From the NCBI GenBank assembly GCA_028281285.1, contig JANQKF010000003.1, positions 1 to 32,171 on the forward strand: a stretch of DNA of 32,171 nucleotides, read 5' to 3'. Made by a program: the position numbers and the translations under genes. This document shows, in pieces, positions 16,112 to 24,482 of the stretch (positions are counted from its first letter, which is position 1; every line of letters starts with the position of its first letter). The DNA is from Cyclobacteriaceae bacterium. GTDB taxonomy: Bacteria; Bacteroidota; Bacteroidia; Cytophagales; Cyclobacteriaceae. The notes beneath the pieces were generated by a model. The model did not search any database, was not told where the DNA came from, and saw only the letters and a list, made by a program, of their open reading frames with translations.

Positions 16112-17470
16112 ATGTCTGATAATTTTAACAAAAAGTGGATTCCAGGATTTATCCTCCTGTTACTCCTATCCATAATTGCTCTATTTGATTTTGAAAATGG
16201 AAGTATCGTTGCTGATGAGAACATCAACGGGGCTGATACTGCTTGGATGCTTGCTGCAACTGGTTTGGTACTTCTAATGACTCCTGGACTTTCATTTTTT
16301 TATGGAGGTATGGTGAGTAGAAAAAATGTGATCTCAACCATGCTTCAGAGCTTTATTTGTATGGGAGTAGTCACTCTTGTATGGGTAGCCTGTGGGTTTA
16401 GCTTGGCTTTTGGAGATAGCATTGGAGGAATTATTGGAGACCCGGGCACATTCGCATTCTTCAATGGAGTAGGCATATCCACTGAAGCCAATCTGGCCCC
16501 AACTATTCCATTCGTACTTTTTGCTTTATTCCAAATGAAATTTGCCATCATTACTCCAGCATTGATTACCGGTAGTTTTGCAGAACGCGTAAGGTTTTCG
16601 TCCTTTTTGTTGTTTATTATCCTCTTTTCTATTGTCATCTATTCTCCTTTAGCACACATGACATGGCACCCTGAAGGTTTCTTAAGGAAATGGGGAGTCC
16701 TCGATTTTGCCGGAGGTACCGTAGTACATATGTCCGCAGGATTTGCAGCGATTGCAGCTGCCATTATATTAGGCAAACGCAAGATCCATGGGAATGGACA
16801 TTCCCATCAACCCGCGAATATCCCATACGTTTTGCTAGGGACAGGCTTGCTGTGGTTCGGTTGGTTCGGATTTAATGCCGGGTCAGCACTGGGAGCAAAT
16901 GGTGATGCTGCAATGGCCTTTGCCACAACCACTGTTGCTTCTGCCGCAGCTATGATGGCGTGGGTTTCCTTCGATGCACTCATGGGAAGAAAAATTTCAG
17001 GTTTGGGTGCTTCCATAGGGGCGGTTGTCGGCTTGGTTGCCATCACACCAGCTGCAGGTTTTGTGACAATTGGTCACAGTGTCTTTATTGGGGTGGCTGG
17101 AGCAATAGTTTCTAATGTGGTTGTCTATTACAAAAACAAGACAGGCATTGATGATACGTTGGATGTATTCCCATGTCATGGCGTGGGTGGCATTGTGGGT
17201 ATGATTCTGACTGGAGTCTTCGCCAAAGAAGTCGGATTAATCTATGGCGGAACAGAGACATTCATAAAACACATTGTAGCCATATTCCTGGTTGGCGGAT
17301 TTACTTTTGGGGCTTCTTACCTGCTGTTTAAATTGACTGATATAATCATCCCGATTCGAGTGGATGAAAGGTCAGAAGACATTGGATTGGATCTTAGCCA
17401 ACATGGGGAAAGCCTTGGCAGCAAAAAACCCATCGTCAAACCTCAGACCATCATAAGAAAGGCTTCTTGA
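16112..17470 (+). CDS. amt: Ammonium transporter
   Basis: Amt/MEP/Rh family channel for ammonium uptake across the inner membrane. The 452-residue protein has an N-terminal hydrophobic segment followed by eleven family helices. Signatures: DTAWMLAATGLVLLMTPGLS, FFYGGMVSRKN, FAGGTVVHMSAG with pore His206, LWFGWFGFNAGS, and CHGVGGIVG with pore His356. The cytoplasmic tail contains VDERSEDIGLDLSQHGE, the conserved regulatory segment in this family. No PII (glnB/glnK) gene adjoins it, unlike many amt loci. A perfect inverted repeat in its leader suggests dedicated regulation, probably nitrogen-related (inference). It converges on a leftward gene with only 7 nt between the stops. Confidence 0.97.
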   Translation: MSDNFNKKWIPGFILLLLLSIIALFDFENGSIVADENINGADTAWMLAATGLVLLMTPGLSFFYGGMVSRKNVISTMLQSFICMGVVTLVWVACGFSLAFGDSIGGIIGDPGTFAFFNGVGISTEANLAPTIPFVLFALFQMKFAIITPALITGSFAERVRFSSFLLFIILFSIVIYSPLAHMTWHPEGFLRKWGVLDFAGGTVVHMSAGFAAIAAAIILGKRKIHGNGHSHQPANIPYVLLGTGLLWFGWFGFNAGSALGANGDAAMAFATTTVASAAAMMAWVSFDALMGRKISGLGASIGAVVGLVAITPAAGFVTIGHSVFIGVAGAIVSNVVVYYKNKTGIDDTLDVFPCHGVGGIVGMILTGVFAKEVGLIYGGTETFIKHIVAIFLVGGFTFGASYLLFKLTDIIIPIRVDERSEDIGLDLSQHGESLGSKKPIVKPQTIIRKAS

Positions 17471-17477
17471 ACCCAAA

Positions 17478-19388
17478 TCAAGTCTCCCCAATAAGAACCA
17501 ACTTGGAAGCATCTGATCTTCTGATTTTTCGGTGAAAATTCCTGTACTCAGCATACTTTTCAGCGGGGAACGTGCCTTGTTTTATAAGTATTGATCTAGT
17601 GTATTTCAATTGGTTTGTCTCCGGAATAAATTCATAACTGGCTTTGTATTGTCCGAAATCAGATTCAACTTCTACACCTTCAACATCAAATTCCAGCCGA
17701 TAATTCTCAGGAAGATTATACAGAATAGTATCTACGTCTTTGTAGCCAAATCTCACTATGATGTCAGCTTTTCTGTCATCAGAACCGGGAGGATTGTGGT
17801 TTGACCTGTTGAGTAAATTCGGCACCAGAAATAGTCTTTTGCCACTTCTTGTAGCATACTTTCTTATTGACAACTCAATCTCCTCATTCATTGAAGGACT
17901 TTCAGAGTTTCTGTCTTCAGTATAGTTGAATGAATTGAGGTCAAAAACAGGCAGATCAATATTATTTAGTAAGTATTTCTTCTGATCATCATGACCCAAA
18001 TCTACCAAGCCATAGTAGTTGTCATACTGTAAGCCAGTTAGATTCGTCTTCGATTTTGCCACCACATTTCCTTCCTGGTCGATTGTGGCCTCTATGCTCC
18101 TGACTTGTAAGTTTGATTCTTCCGAATACTTTGGTGTTTTGACAATAATACCTCCATTATTTGTGACCATCAGTGCGTGTCTGTTCGATGTGAACGATCC
18201 CAGAAAATTAAATGGTGCTTTCTGACTTGTACACTCTAACCATACAGTATCTTTTTCCATTGGTACAGCTACAATCACGTGATTAAATTGAAAGCTCGGG
18301 AAATCGATCAGAATATCTTCCTCATCCTCTCCTGCTCTGATCTTAACATAATGGGAGTCAATCCCTGCATATTTCAAAAGGCTATAGGTATAGTTAGACA
18401 ACGCCTTGCAATCACCGTATCCGTTGGTGATGACATTCATGGCATCAAAAGGCTGAAAACCGCCTATCCCAAGCTGAATACTCACGTATCTCGTGTTTTT
18501 TTGGAGATATTGATAGATCAATTTCGTTTTCTCGCGAGGGTCGGTGACACCCGAAAGCAACTGATCAATTTCAGCTTTCACCTCATCCGAAATAACATCT
18601 CTACCTTCATTCAATTTGGACTGCCATTTAGCCAATCCCTCCCAGGTAGTCATATCACCGGTATACCCTTCCATTTCAAACTTCGATGGGCTGATCAGTA
18701 CGTGAGGTGCTGTAGTTGCTGCAGCCTTACCGGCATAAGGAGTTTTTATTGATTCTTGATTATTAAGGGCCCAAAAGTAAGTGTCCCCATCGTCATTTTT
18801 GTCTATAGTAGGATCCGGAGCTCCATTTCTCGGTTTGTATCTCAGCTCATAGCCGCTGGCAACACTAACTTTGTAAGCGGCCGACTGAACCGCCATTCGT
18901 GATTTATATATGGGACGAAAGGAAGGAAAATAAGCAGTTGATTCAAATTGTTTTTCAAAGGAATACTCTACCGTGAACGGGTAATCATATTCTTCCGGTT
19001 CGAAATACTTCACTCTACTATCATCATATACGGCCCCGCTGGAAGTCACATTGAAATCTTCAATCTCTTGGTTTTTTACTTTTTTTATCTGCTTACCATT
19101 CTTATCGTAGTAGTAGATTGAAATAGATCGAATCTTCGACAGTTTGTCATAAGACTCATAAAAAACAGATGCCCCAAAGCCGTCAGAATTCAAAACGGTG
19201 ATTGCCATTTTCTCCTTGTAGACTCCTTTTCCAAGGTTGATGATGTTGAGCTCTTGTTCCGAACTTCTAACCACCACATCTGTTCCTTTTCGCAACTCGG
19301 AAGGTATATCTGAAACCGGGTATTTTTGTGCTTCGGCATAAGACGAAACAATCAAAAACAAAGAAATTATCTGTATTAATACTCTCAT
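17478..19388 (-). CDS. Secreted DUF3857/transglutaminase-like protein, catalytic triad present
   Basis: A 636-residue exported protein. Residues 1-20 form a signal peptide (MRVLIQIISLFL, ending near AEAQ). A DUF3857 beta-domain covers about 45-240, with the SRVKYFEPEEYDYPFTVEYS segment. A transglutaminase-core fold follows, with NGYGDCKALSNY carrying Cys327, FNHVIVAV with His370, and WLECTSQ with Glu385 at the usual acidic position. The C-terminal beta-rich region (about 430-620) resembles DUF3858-type domains. The substrate is unknown; the family is thought to act in the periplasm or outer membrane on peptides or proteins. The start overlaps the stop of the upstream paralogue by 4 nt (ATGA), which suggests translational coupling. 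Confidence 0.88.
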   Translation of the reverse strand: MRVLIQIISLFLIVSSYAEAQKYPVSDIPSELRKGTDVVVRSSEQELNIINLGKGVYKEKMAITVLNSDGFGASVFYESYDKLSKIRSISIYYYDKNGKQIKKVKNQEIEDFNVTSSGAVYDDSRVKYFEPEEYDYPFTVEYSFEKQFESTAYFPSFRPIYKSRMAVQSAAYKVSVASGYELRYKPRNGAPDPTIDKNDDGDTYFWALNNQESIKTPYAGKAAATTAPHVLISPSKFEMEGYTGDMTTWEGLAKWQSKLNEGRDVISDEVKAEIDQLLSGVTDPREKTKLIYQYLQKNTRYVSIQLGIGGFQPFDAMNVITNGYGDCKALSNYTYSLLKYAGIDSHYVKIRAGEDEEDILIDFPSFQFNHVIVAVPMEKDTVWLECTSQKAPFNFLGSFTSNRHALMVTNNGGIIVKTPKYSEESNLQVRSIEATIDQEGNVVAKSKTNLTGLQYDNYYGLVDLGHDDQKKYLLNNIDLPVFDLNSFNYTEDRNSESPSMNEEIELSIRKYATRSGKRLFLVPNLLNRSNHNPPGSDDRKADIIVRFGYKDVDTILYNLPENYRLEFDVEGVEVESDFGQYKASYEFIPETNQLKYTRSILIKQGTFPAEKYAEYRNFHRKIRRSDASKLVLIGET

Positions 19389-21349
19389 TGGCCACTTTCT
19401 TTGAGTACAATCTGCTCGTCTTGTTTATTAATAATCAAAGTGAATAGCTCTCTTAGATATTCATACTCCTCAGATGTATATGTCGTCTTTGAGAGGTTCA
19501 ATCGAACCATAACTGTAACATCGTTGCCTTGCTGGCCTATGGTATACATGTATCTGCCACCCTTTTCGGGAAGAAGGATGTTCTCCGATTTTGGAAGCTC
19601 CTCCACTTCGTAGCCTTCAGGAATATGAATCTTGAAAATATAAGTATCGGCTATTGGTGCGGCCAGTTCCACTGGATATAATCTCTTTTCAAGTTTGAAT
19701 GGATTTTCATCAACGTGCTTGATTAAAATCGGACTCATGAAGATTTTGTCACCTATAAAATTTATTCCTTCCTCAGTGGTGAAATCATAATTTACCTTCA
19801 AGTTCTCCTGTGGCGATTCAAGATTCTGAACCTCCAAATTCGAAATTTCTCCTGTCTTATAATCATCTAAATCTTCGGTTTCTTCAACTGGATCATCTTC
19901 GTCATCTTCAGCGTCTTCATCATCGCTTTCCGATTTCTCCATTTCCTCAAGCATTGAATCTCTCAGGCGACTGGCTGCGGTACCTCTAAAATTGATTGCC
20001 ATTTTTCCTGCTAGCAAGTCATCATCATTAAATGAGAACTCACCCGAAATTGTCTTCGAATTCAATTCTTTATTAAGATTCATATCTATCCATCGAGTAC
20101 CTAAGCCGCTAACGATAAGTCCATTACCATTGAGAGCCCTTTCAGGAAGTACATTGTAGGGTCTGTATTTGTCAGTAGCATCTAATAGATATTGCTTATC
20201 ACCAATAGTAGCCATCACAACCAAGTAGTTGAACTGATTGACCAGAGGGACATATTGATTGATATAACCATGCCTTCTCGTGCTGAGCGTTATTGGGTAA
20301 GTTATGATCCCTGCTTTCTTCAAAAAAGCAGCCAAGGTCATGTTAATGTCGGCTGCATCACCTTCACCCTTCTCCCACAATTCCCTGAAATTGTCCTCGA
20401 TAACAAATGCGTTATATTCCGTCCATTTAAAGTGATCTCTTACATAATTGTAAATCTCAATCATGCTTTTCTCGTCATTGCCCCAACCTTTGTCCTCTGG
20501 GTAAACTCTGCGTAACCCAACGGACTTTTCCAGCGCCTGTCCCAATCCATCGTTAGAATGTAATTCCGTGGTAATCGCATCCCAAGTCTGCATGAATGTT
20601 TCGGAACCTCTGCCGGGTATATTGTACGACTTAATCTCAAATTCAATCTTTGATCTGAAATTTTCCATAGTGGCAACATACGGCTCTTGTTTCAGGGCAG
20701 GAACGTCTTTCATTATCATATGATAATATTGGGCAGTATTGTTATTGTAATCCAGTGGAATATAGGACTGAAACTTAGGCTGGTACTCACCGTATCGAGG
20801 TATTTGTAGTCTAAATTCGGTGTAAACAGTGGGGATAGAGACCTGGAAATTCCAAGACGGTAGTCTTGTAAAATTGCTCACTTGTTGTGAATACGTATAC
20901 TCAATAACCGATCCTACCTTGACGTCAGGGAAAGAGACTTTTTTTGTCCAGCGCTTATCATTGAATCTTTCGTCCACCCATTGCTTCTTGGAGATATTTG
21001 TGGTGACCACTTTCCCATTTTCTAAATTGTAAGTGGCTGCTTTCAGCTTTTGAATAGGGTTTGTGCCTTTAGTGTATCTCAATTCCACATCGGCCCTATC
21101 AAAGGCAGATTCTTTCAGAATCTTGATTCTAACATGCATCGTTAGATACATCATTAGATCTGATTCATTGAAATTTACGTCACCATGACGAACCAGGTAA
21201 ACCGCATCAGCACTTGAATCAAGCGGATAAACACTCATTTCCAATTCTTCGCTGGAAACCTGACCAAATTTGAACTCTTGAACTTGAGATTGGAGATTTG
21301 ACACAGTCAAAAAAATGCCAATTAGAGAGGCAGAAAAAAATCTATACAT
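19385..21349 (-). CDS. Secreted DUF3857/transglutaminase-fold protein lacking the catalytic Cys
   Basis: A 654-residue exported protein with a signal peptide over about residues 1-21 (MYRFFSASLIGIFL, ending LQSQ). DUF3857 occupies about 50-230 and the transglutaminase-like core about 285-400. At the position of the nucleophile the sequence reads GEGDAADIN, with Ala332 where active members have Cys, so catalysis of the usual kind is not expected. A very acidic run of Glu and Asp covers residues 468-498, between the core and a DUF3858-like C-terminal domain. The gene overlaps the catalytically intact paralogue by 4 nt and probably leads the operon. I infer a structural or binding role, perhaps as partner of the downstream protein. 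Confidence 0.86.
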   Translation of the reverse strand: MYRFFSASLIGIFLTVSNLQSQVQEFKFGQVSSEELEMSVYPLDSSADAVYLVRHGDVNFNESDLMMYLTMHVRIKILKESAFDRADVELRYTKGTNPIQKLKAATYNLENGKVVTTNISKKQWVDERFNDKRWTKKVSFPDVKVGSVIEYTYSQQVSNFTRLPSWNFQVSIPTVYTEFRLQIPRYGEYQPKFQSYIPLDYNNNTAQYYHMIMKDVPALKQEPYVATMENFRSKIEFEIKSYNIPGRGSETFMQTWDAITTELHSNDGLGQALEKSVGLRRVYPEDKGWGNDEKSMIEIYNYVRDHFKWTEYNAFVIEDNFRELWEKGEGDAADINMTLAAFLKKAGIITYPITLSTRRHGYINQYVPLVNQFNYLVVMATIGDKQYLLDATDKYRPYNVLPERALNGNGLIVSGLGTRWIDMNLNKELNSKTISGEFSFNDDDLLAGKMAINFRGTAASRLRDSMLEEMEKSESDDEDAEDDEDDPVEETEDLDDYKTGEISNLEVQNLESPQENLKVNYDFTTEEGINFIGDKIFMSPILIKHVDENPFKLEKRLYPVELAAPIADTYIFKIHIPEGYEVEELPKSENILLPEKGGRYMYTIGQQGNDVTVMVRLNLSKTTYTSEEYEYLRELFTLIINKQDEQIVLKESGQ

Positions 21350-21368
21350 AGCTTGAGGTTGATAGAAT

Positions 21369-21399
21369 CTAAGTTATTAATACAATACTAATATTCAAG
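21369..21399 (-). promoter_or_regulatory. Candidate promoter of the DUF3857 gene pair
   Basis: On the minus strand CTTG (21399-21396) is followed after 19 nt by TAACTTAG (21376-21369), which differs from TAnnTTTG at one position. The implied start lies about 13 nt before the ATG at 21349. Confidence 0.35.
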
Positions 21400-21461
21400 G
21401 GATAAATTATATCGATCTAACCCTCATTGTATTTAGTGCTATCTACGACCATGATGTGAGC

Positions 21462-21493
21462 AAAAAAAATCCCGAATCTAAGATCCGGGATTT
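21462..21493 (-). terminator. Intrinsic terminator after sodA
   Basis: In the minus-strand RNA, AAAUCCCGGAUCU (21493-21481) pairs with AGAUUCGGGAUUU (21479-21467), broken only by one G-U pair, and a U-run continues to 21462 (eight U in all including the arm end). The plus strand lacks a U-run after the stem, so the terminator acts leftward only. It lies 21 nt beyond the sodA stop. Confidence 0.9.
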
Positions 21494-21514
21494 AAAAACG
21501 AATATCTCGATCTC

Positions 21515-22120
21515 CTATTTTCCGGCACTATAATATTCTGCTACCTTACTCCAATTGATCACATTGAAAAAGGCGTTGATATAATCGGGTCTTCTGTTTT
21601 GGTAATTCAAATAATAAGCGTGTTCCCAAACATCCAATCCAAGAATAGGAGTTCCACCACATCCTACATCGGGCATCAAAGGGTTATCCTGATTGGGTGT
21701 CGAGCAAACCTCAACCTTGCCACCAGGGTGAACACAAAGCCAAGCCCATCCGGATCCGAAACGCGTAGCCGCTGCATTCGAAAACGCAGTCTTAAATTCA
21801 TCAAATGAGCCAAAAGCACTGTTGATCGCTTCAGCCAAATCACCAGAAGGCTCACCACCACCGTTTGGTGACATTACCTCCCAAAATAAGTTGTGATTAT
21901 AGTAACCACCACCGTTATTTCTTACTGCCCCATTGTCAGTGTGATTGGCAAGAAGGTCTTCAATACTCTTCCCTTCCATTTCTGTTCCTTCAACAGCACC
22001 ATTCAGTTTACTGGTATATCCTGCATGGTGTTTGCCATGATGGATTTCCATTGTTCGTGTATCAATATGTGGTTCCAATGCATCATTGGCATATGGTAAA
22101 GCTGGTAATTCAAAAGCCAT
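21515..22120 (-). CDS. sodA: Superoxide dismutase, Mn/Fe family
   Basis: Converts superoxide to oxygen and hydrogen peroxide in the cytoplasm. The 201-residue length is standard and there is no signal peptide. Metal ligands are His27 (MEIHHGKHH), His76 (YYNHNLFW), Asp163 and His167 (DVWEHAYY). The TPNQDNPLM segment places Gln144 where Mn-type enzymes have it, and [13 protein letters not shown] also resembles the Mn type, so Mn or cambialistic use is likelier than strict Fe; this is inference. It follows tadA by 42 nt on the same strand and is closed by a strong terminator. A near-consensus -7 box (TTAATTTG) in the gap hints at its own promoter but is weak evidence. Confidence 0.96.
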   Translation of the reverse strand: MAFELPALPYANDALEPHIDTRTMEIHHGKHHAGYTSKLNGAVEGTEMEGKSIEDLLANHTDNGAVRNNGGGYYNHNLFWEVMSPNGGGEPSGDLAEAINSAFGSFDEFKTAFSNAAATRFGSGWAWLCVHPGGKVEVCSTPNQDNPLMPDVGCGGTPILGLDVWEHAYYLNYQNRRPDYINAFFNVINWSKVAEYYSAGK

Positions 22121-22162
22121 AATTCTGTGTTGTTATAAGTTAAACTTGATTCAAATTAAGCA

Positions 22163-22609
22163 TTATCTGAGCTTCGAAAAAAATTGCTTTAACAAAGCTT
22201 CGCTTTCAGATTTTAACAAACCCGAGACGACTTCTGTTCTCGGATGAAGCAATTTTTTTCCAACCATGGAGAATCCTCTCTTTTCATCACTGGCAGCAAA
22301 TACTAATTTGCCAAGCTGAGCCCAATATTGAGCACCCGCACACATCACACAGGGTTCGAGCGTAACGTACATTGTGCATTCATGGAGGTATTTTCCTCCA
22401 AGATAATTAGCAGCAGAAGTCAACGCTAACATTTCCGCGTGTGCCGTAACATCGTTTAACCTCTCGGTCTGATTATGAGCCCTTGCAATAATTCGATTCT
22501 CCGCAACGATTACTGCACCTACAGGAACTTCATCCTCCTCAAAGGCAATTTGAGCCTGTTTGAGAGCTTCACCCATGAAATGTTCGTCTGAAAAAATAGA
22601 TAGTGCCAC
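22163..22609 (-). CDS. tadA: tRNA(adenine-34) deaminase
   Basis: Converts A34 to inosine in tRNA-Arg(ACG), an essential wobble modification. The 148-residue zinc deaminase has His57 and Glu59 in the HAE motif, Cys87 and Cys90 in the PCVMC motif, and the RAHNQ loop with Asn46. The start is a GTG at 22607-22609: the residues between it and the ATG at 22576 (SIFSDEHFM) belong to the conserved N-terminus of this family, so the longer form is preferred. sodA follows after 42 nt. The gene diverges from aspS with only 30 bases between the starts. Confidence 0.94.
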   Translation of the reverse strand: MALSIFSDEHFMGEALKQAQIAFEEDEVPVGAVIVAENRIIARAHNQTERLNDVTAHAEMLALTSAANYLGGKYLHECTMYVTLEPCVMCAGAQYWAQLGKLVFAASDEKRGFSMVGKKLLHPRTEVVSGLLKSESEALLKQFFSKLR

Positions 22610-22618
22610 GGCCTTTAC

Positions 22619-22626
22619 TAAATTTG
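22619..22626 (+). promoter_or_regulatory. Candidate -7 box of the aspS promoter
   Basis: TAAATTTG matches TAnnTTTG exactly and lies 13 nt before the aspS ATG, inside the 30-bp gap to the divergent tadA. No TTTG was found at the normal distance upstream, where the DNA is already tadA coding sequence, so this is only a partial promoter match. Confidence 0.4.
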
Positions 22627-22639
22627 CAGCCTGAATTTA

Positions 22640-24397
22640 ATGAATAACACCATGTTGAGAACACATACTTGCGGGGAACTTAGAATCGAGCATGTGAATG
22701 AAAGCGTTACGCTATGTGGTTGGGTACAACGAGTACGGGATAAAGGGGGGATGCTTTGGGTCGATTTGAGAGATCGATATGGTATTACTCAATTGCTTTT
22801 TGAAGAAGGTTCTACTGCTCCTGAATTGTTGAGTCAAGCAAGGGCATTGGGAAGAGAGTTTGTGATCAAAGCAACTGGAAATGTGGTGGAGCGGTTTTCC
22901 AAAAATGATAAAATTCCTACTGGAGATATAGAGATTAGAGTTGGGACTCTTGAGGTGCTTAATGCCTCAGAAGTGCCTCCGTTTATCATTGAGAACGATA
23001 CTGATGGAGGGGAAGATTTGAGAATGAAATACAGATATCTGGATCTTAGAAGAACTGAAGTTCGTGAAAAACTCCAGTTGAGAAGTAAATTGGCAATCGC
23101 TACGCGAAACTATCTGGCTAATCAGGACTTCATCGAGGTTGAAACTCCTGTACTAATAAAATCCACACCTGAAGGGGCAAGGGACTTTGTAGTTCCTTCA
23201 AGAATGAATCAGGGAGAATTTTATGCACTCCCGCAGTCTCCCCAAACTTTCAAGCAACTGCTAATGGTCTCAGGTTTCGACAGATATTTTCAAATCGTTA
23301 AGTGCTTTAGGGACGAAGATCTTAGAGCAGACAGACAACCGGAATTCACACAGATTGATTGTGAAATGGCCTTTGTGACGCGAGAAGATGTTTTGAATCT
23401 ATTTGAAGGAATGGTGAGAAGTCTCTTTAAAGATATTAAGGAGGTCGATTTACCGGAGTTTCCCAGAATGACCTACCAGGATGCCATGCGGTTGTATGGC
23501 AGTGATAAGCCGGATACGCGGTTTGACATGAAGTTTGTGGAGTTCAACGAAGTGGCACAAAATAAAGGGTTCAATGTATTTGACCAGGCCGAATTGGTGG
23601 TAGGTATTTGTGCTAAGGGGTGTGCAGAATATACGAGAAAGCAGTTAGATGCACTCACAGATTTTGTTCGAAGACCTCAGGTTGGTGCAAAAGGATTGGT
23701 TTATGTCAAGTGTAACCCTGACGGTTCATTTAAATCGTCTGTAGACAAATTCTATACCCAAGATGACTTACAATCTTGGGCTGATTTAGCCGGTGCGGAG
23801 AAAGGAGATTTACTCTTGGTCCTTTCCGGAAAAGCGAATGAAGCAAGAAAACAACTTAATGAACTTCGACTTCATTTGGGCGATGAGCTTGGGCTTAGAG
23901 ACAAAAATGACTTTTCTCCTTTATGGGTAGTCGATTTTCCGTTGCTTGAATTGGATGAAGAGACTGGTAAGTATCATGCGATGCACCATCCTTTCACCTC
24001 AGCCAAGAAAGAGGATATTGAATTGCTTGATCAATCCCCTGGTGAAGTAAGAGCAAATGCCTATGACATGGTAATCAATGGTGTAGAAGTAGGTGGAGGT
24101 TCAATTCGAATTCATGATAAACCTACTCAGCAGTTAATGTTTAAACATCTTGGCTTTTCAGAAGAAGAAGCAAAAGCTCAATTCGGATTCCTGATGGAGG
24201 CATTTGAGTATGGTGCTCCTCCACATGGCGGGATTGCCTTCGGGTTCGACCGACTATGTGCACTTTTCGGGGGCTCAGATTCAATTCGCGATTATATCGC
24301 ATTCCCGAAAAATACTTCTGGTCGTGATGTGATGATCGATTCTCCATCTCATGTTTCTGATGATCAGCTAGAGGAATTGGGCATTAAGCTACGATAA
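22640..24397 (+). CDS. aspS: Aspartyl-tRNA synthetase
   Basis: Class II synthetase charging tRNA-Asp, 585 residues, bacterial type. An N-terminal OB fold (about 15-105) includes [16 protein letters not shown]. Class II motif 1 is in the long helix after YRYLDLRR, motif 2 is [18 protein letters not shown], and motif 3 is GIAFGFDRL. The bacterial GAD insertion domain covers about 285-410. The ATG at 22640 is used; a second ATG four codons later ([10 protein letters not shown]) is also plausible. A weak AT-rich hairpin overlaps the stop codon but has no U-run. The next gene begins 85 nt downstream. Confidence 0.97.
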   Translation: MNNTMLRTHTCGELRIEHVNESVTLCGWVQRVRDKGGMLWVDLRDRYGITQLLFEEGSTAPELLSQARALGREFVIKATGNVVERFSKNDKIPTGDIEIRVGTLEVLNASEVPPFIIENDTDGGEDLRMKYRYLDLRRTEVREKLQLRSKLAIATRNYLANQDFIEVETPVLIKSTPEGARDFVVPSRMNQGEFYALPQSPQTFKQLLMVSGFDRYFQIVKCFRDEDLRADRQPEFTQIDCEMAFVTREDVLNLFEGMVRSLFKDIKEVDLPEFPRMTYQDAMRLYGSDKPDTRFDMKFVEFNEVAQNKGFNVFDQAELVVGICAKGCAEYTRKQLDALTDFVRRPQVGAKGLVYVKCNPDGSFKSSVDKFYTQDDLQSWADLAGAEKGDLLLVLSGKANEARKQLNELRLHLGDELGLRDKNDFSPLWVVDFPLLELDEETGKYHAMHHPFTSAKKEDIELLDQSPGEVRANAYDMVINGVEVGGGSIRIHDKPTQQLMFKHLGFSEEEAKAQFGFLMEAFEYGAPPHGGIAFGFDRLCALFGGSDSIRDYIAFPKNTSGRDVMIDSPSHVSDDQLEELGIKLR

Positions 24398-24482
24398 ACT
24401 GCTTTTTATCGACTGCTTAAAGATTTAGTTAACTGGCTTTCTCTTTTTGATTAATTTGTAAATTCGGGTTCTTCAAAATTCA

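Noticed and set aside
18279-18752. A 157-codon open frame on the plus strand, antisense to the transglutaminase-like gene
   Set aside because: It covers the conserved catalytic part of the real gene on the other strand and shows no family motif or signal of its own.
21481-21500. The sodA terminator stem considered as a bidirectional terminator
   Set aside because: On the plus strand the stem is followed by A residues, not a U-run, so it can act only leftward.
24392-24411. Hairpin CGATAAA-N6-TTTATCG overlapping the aspS stop, considered as a terminator
   Set aside because: The stem is short and AT-rich and no U-run follows, so it is not a credible intrinsic terminator.
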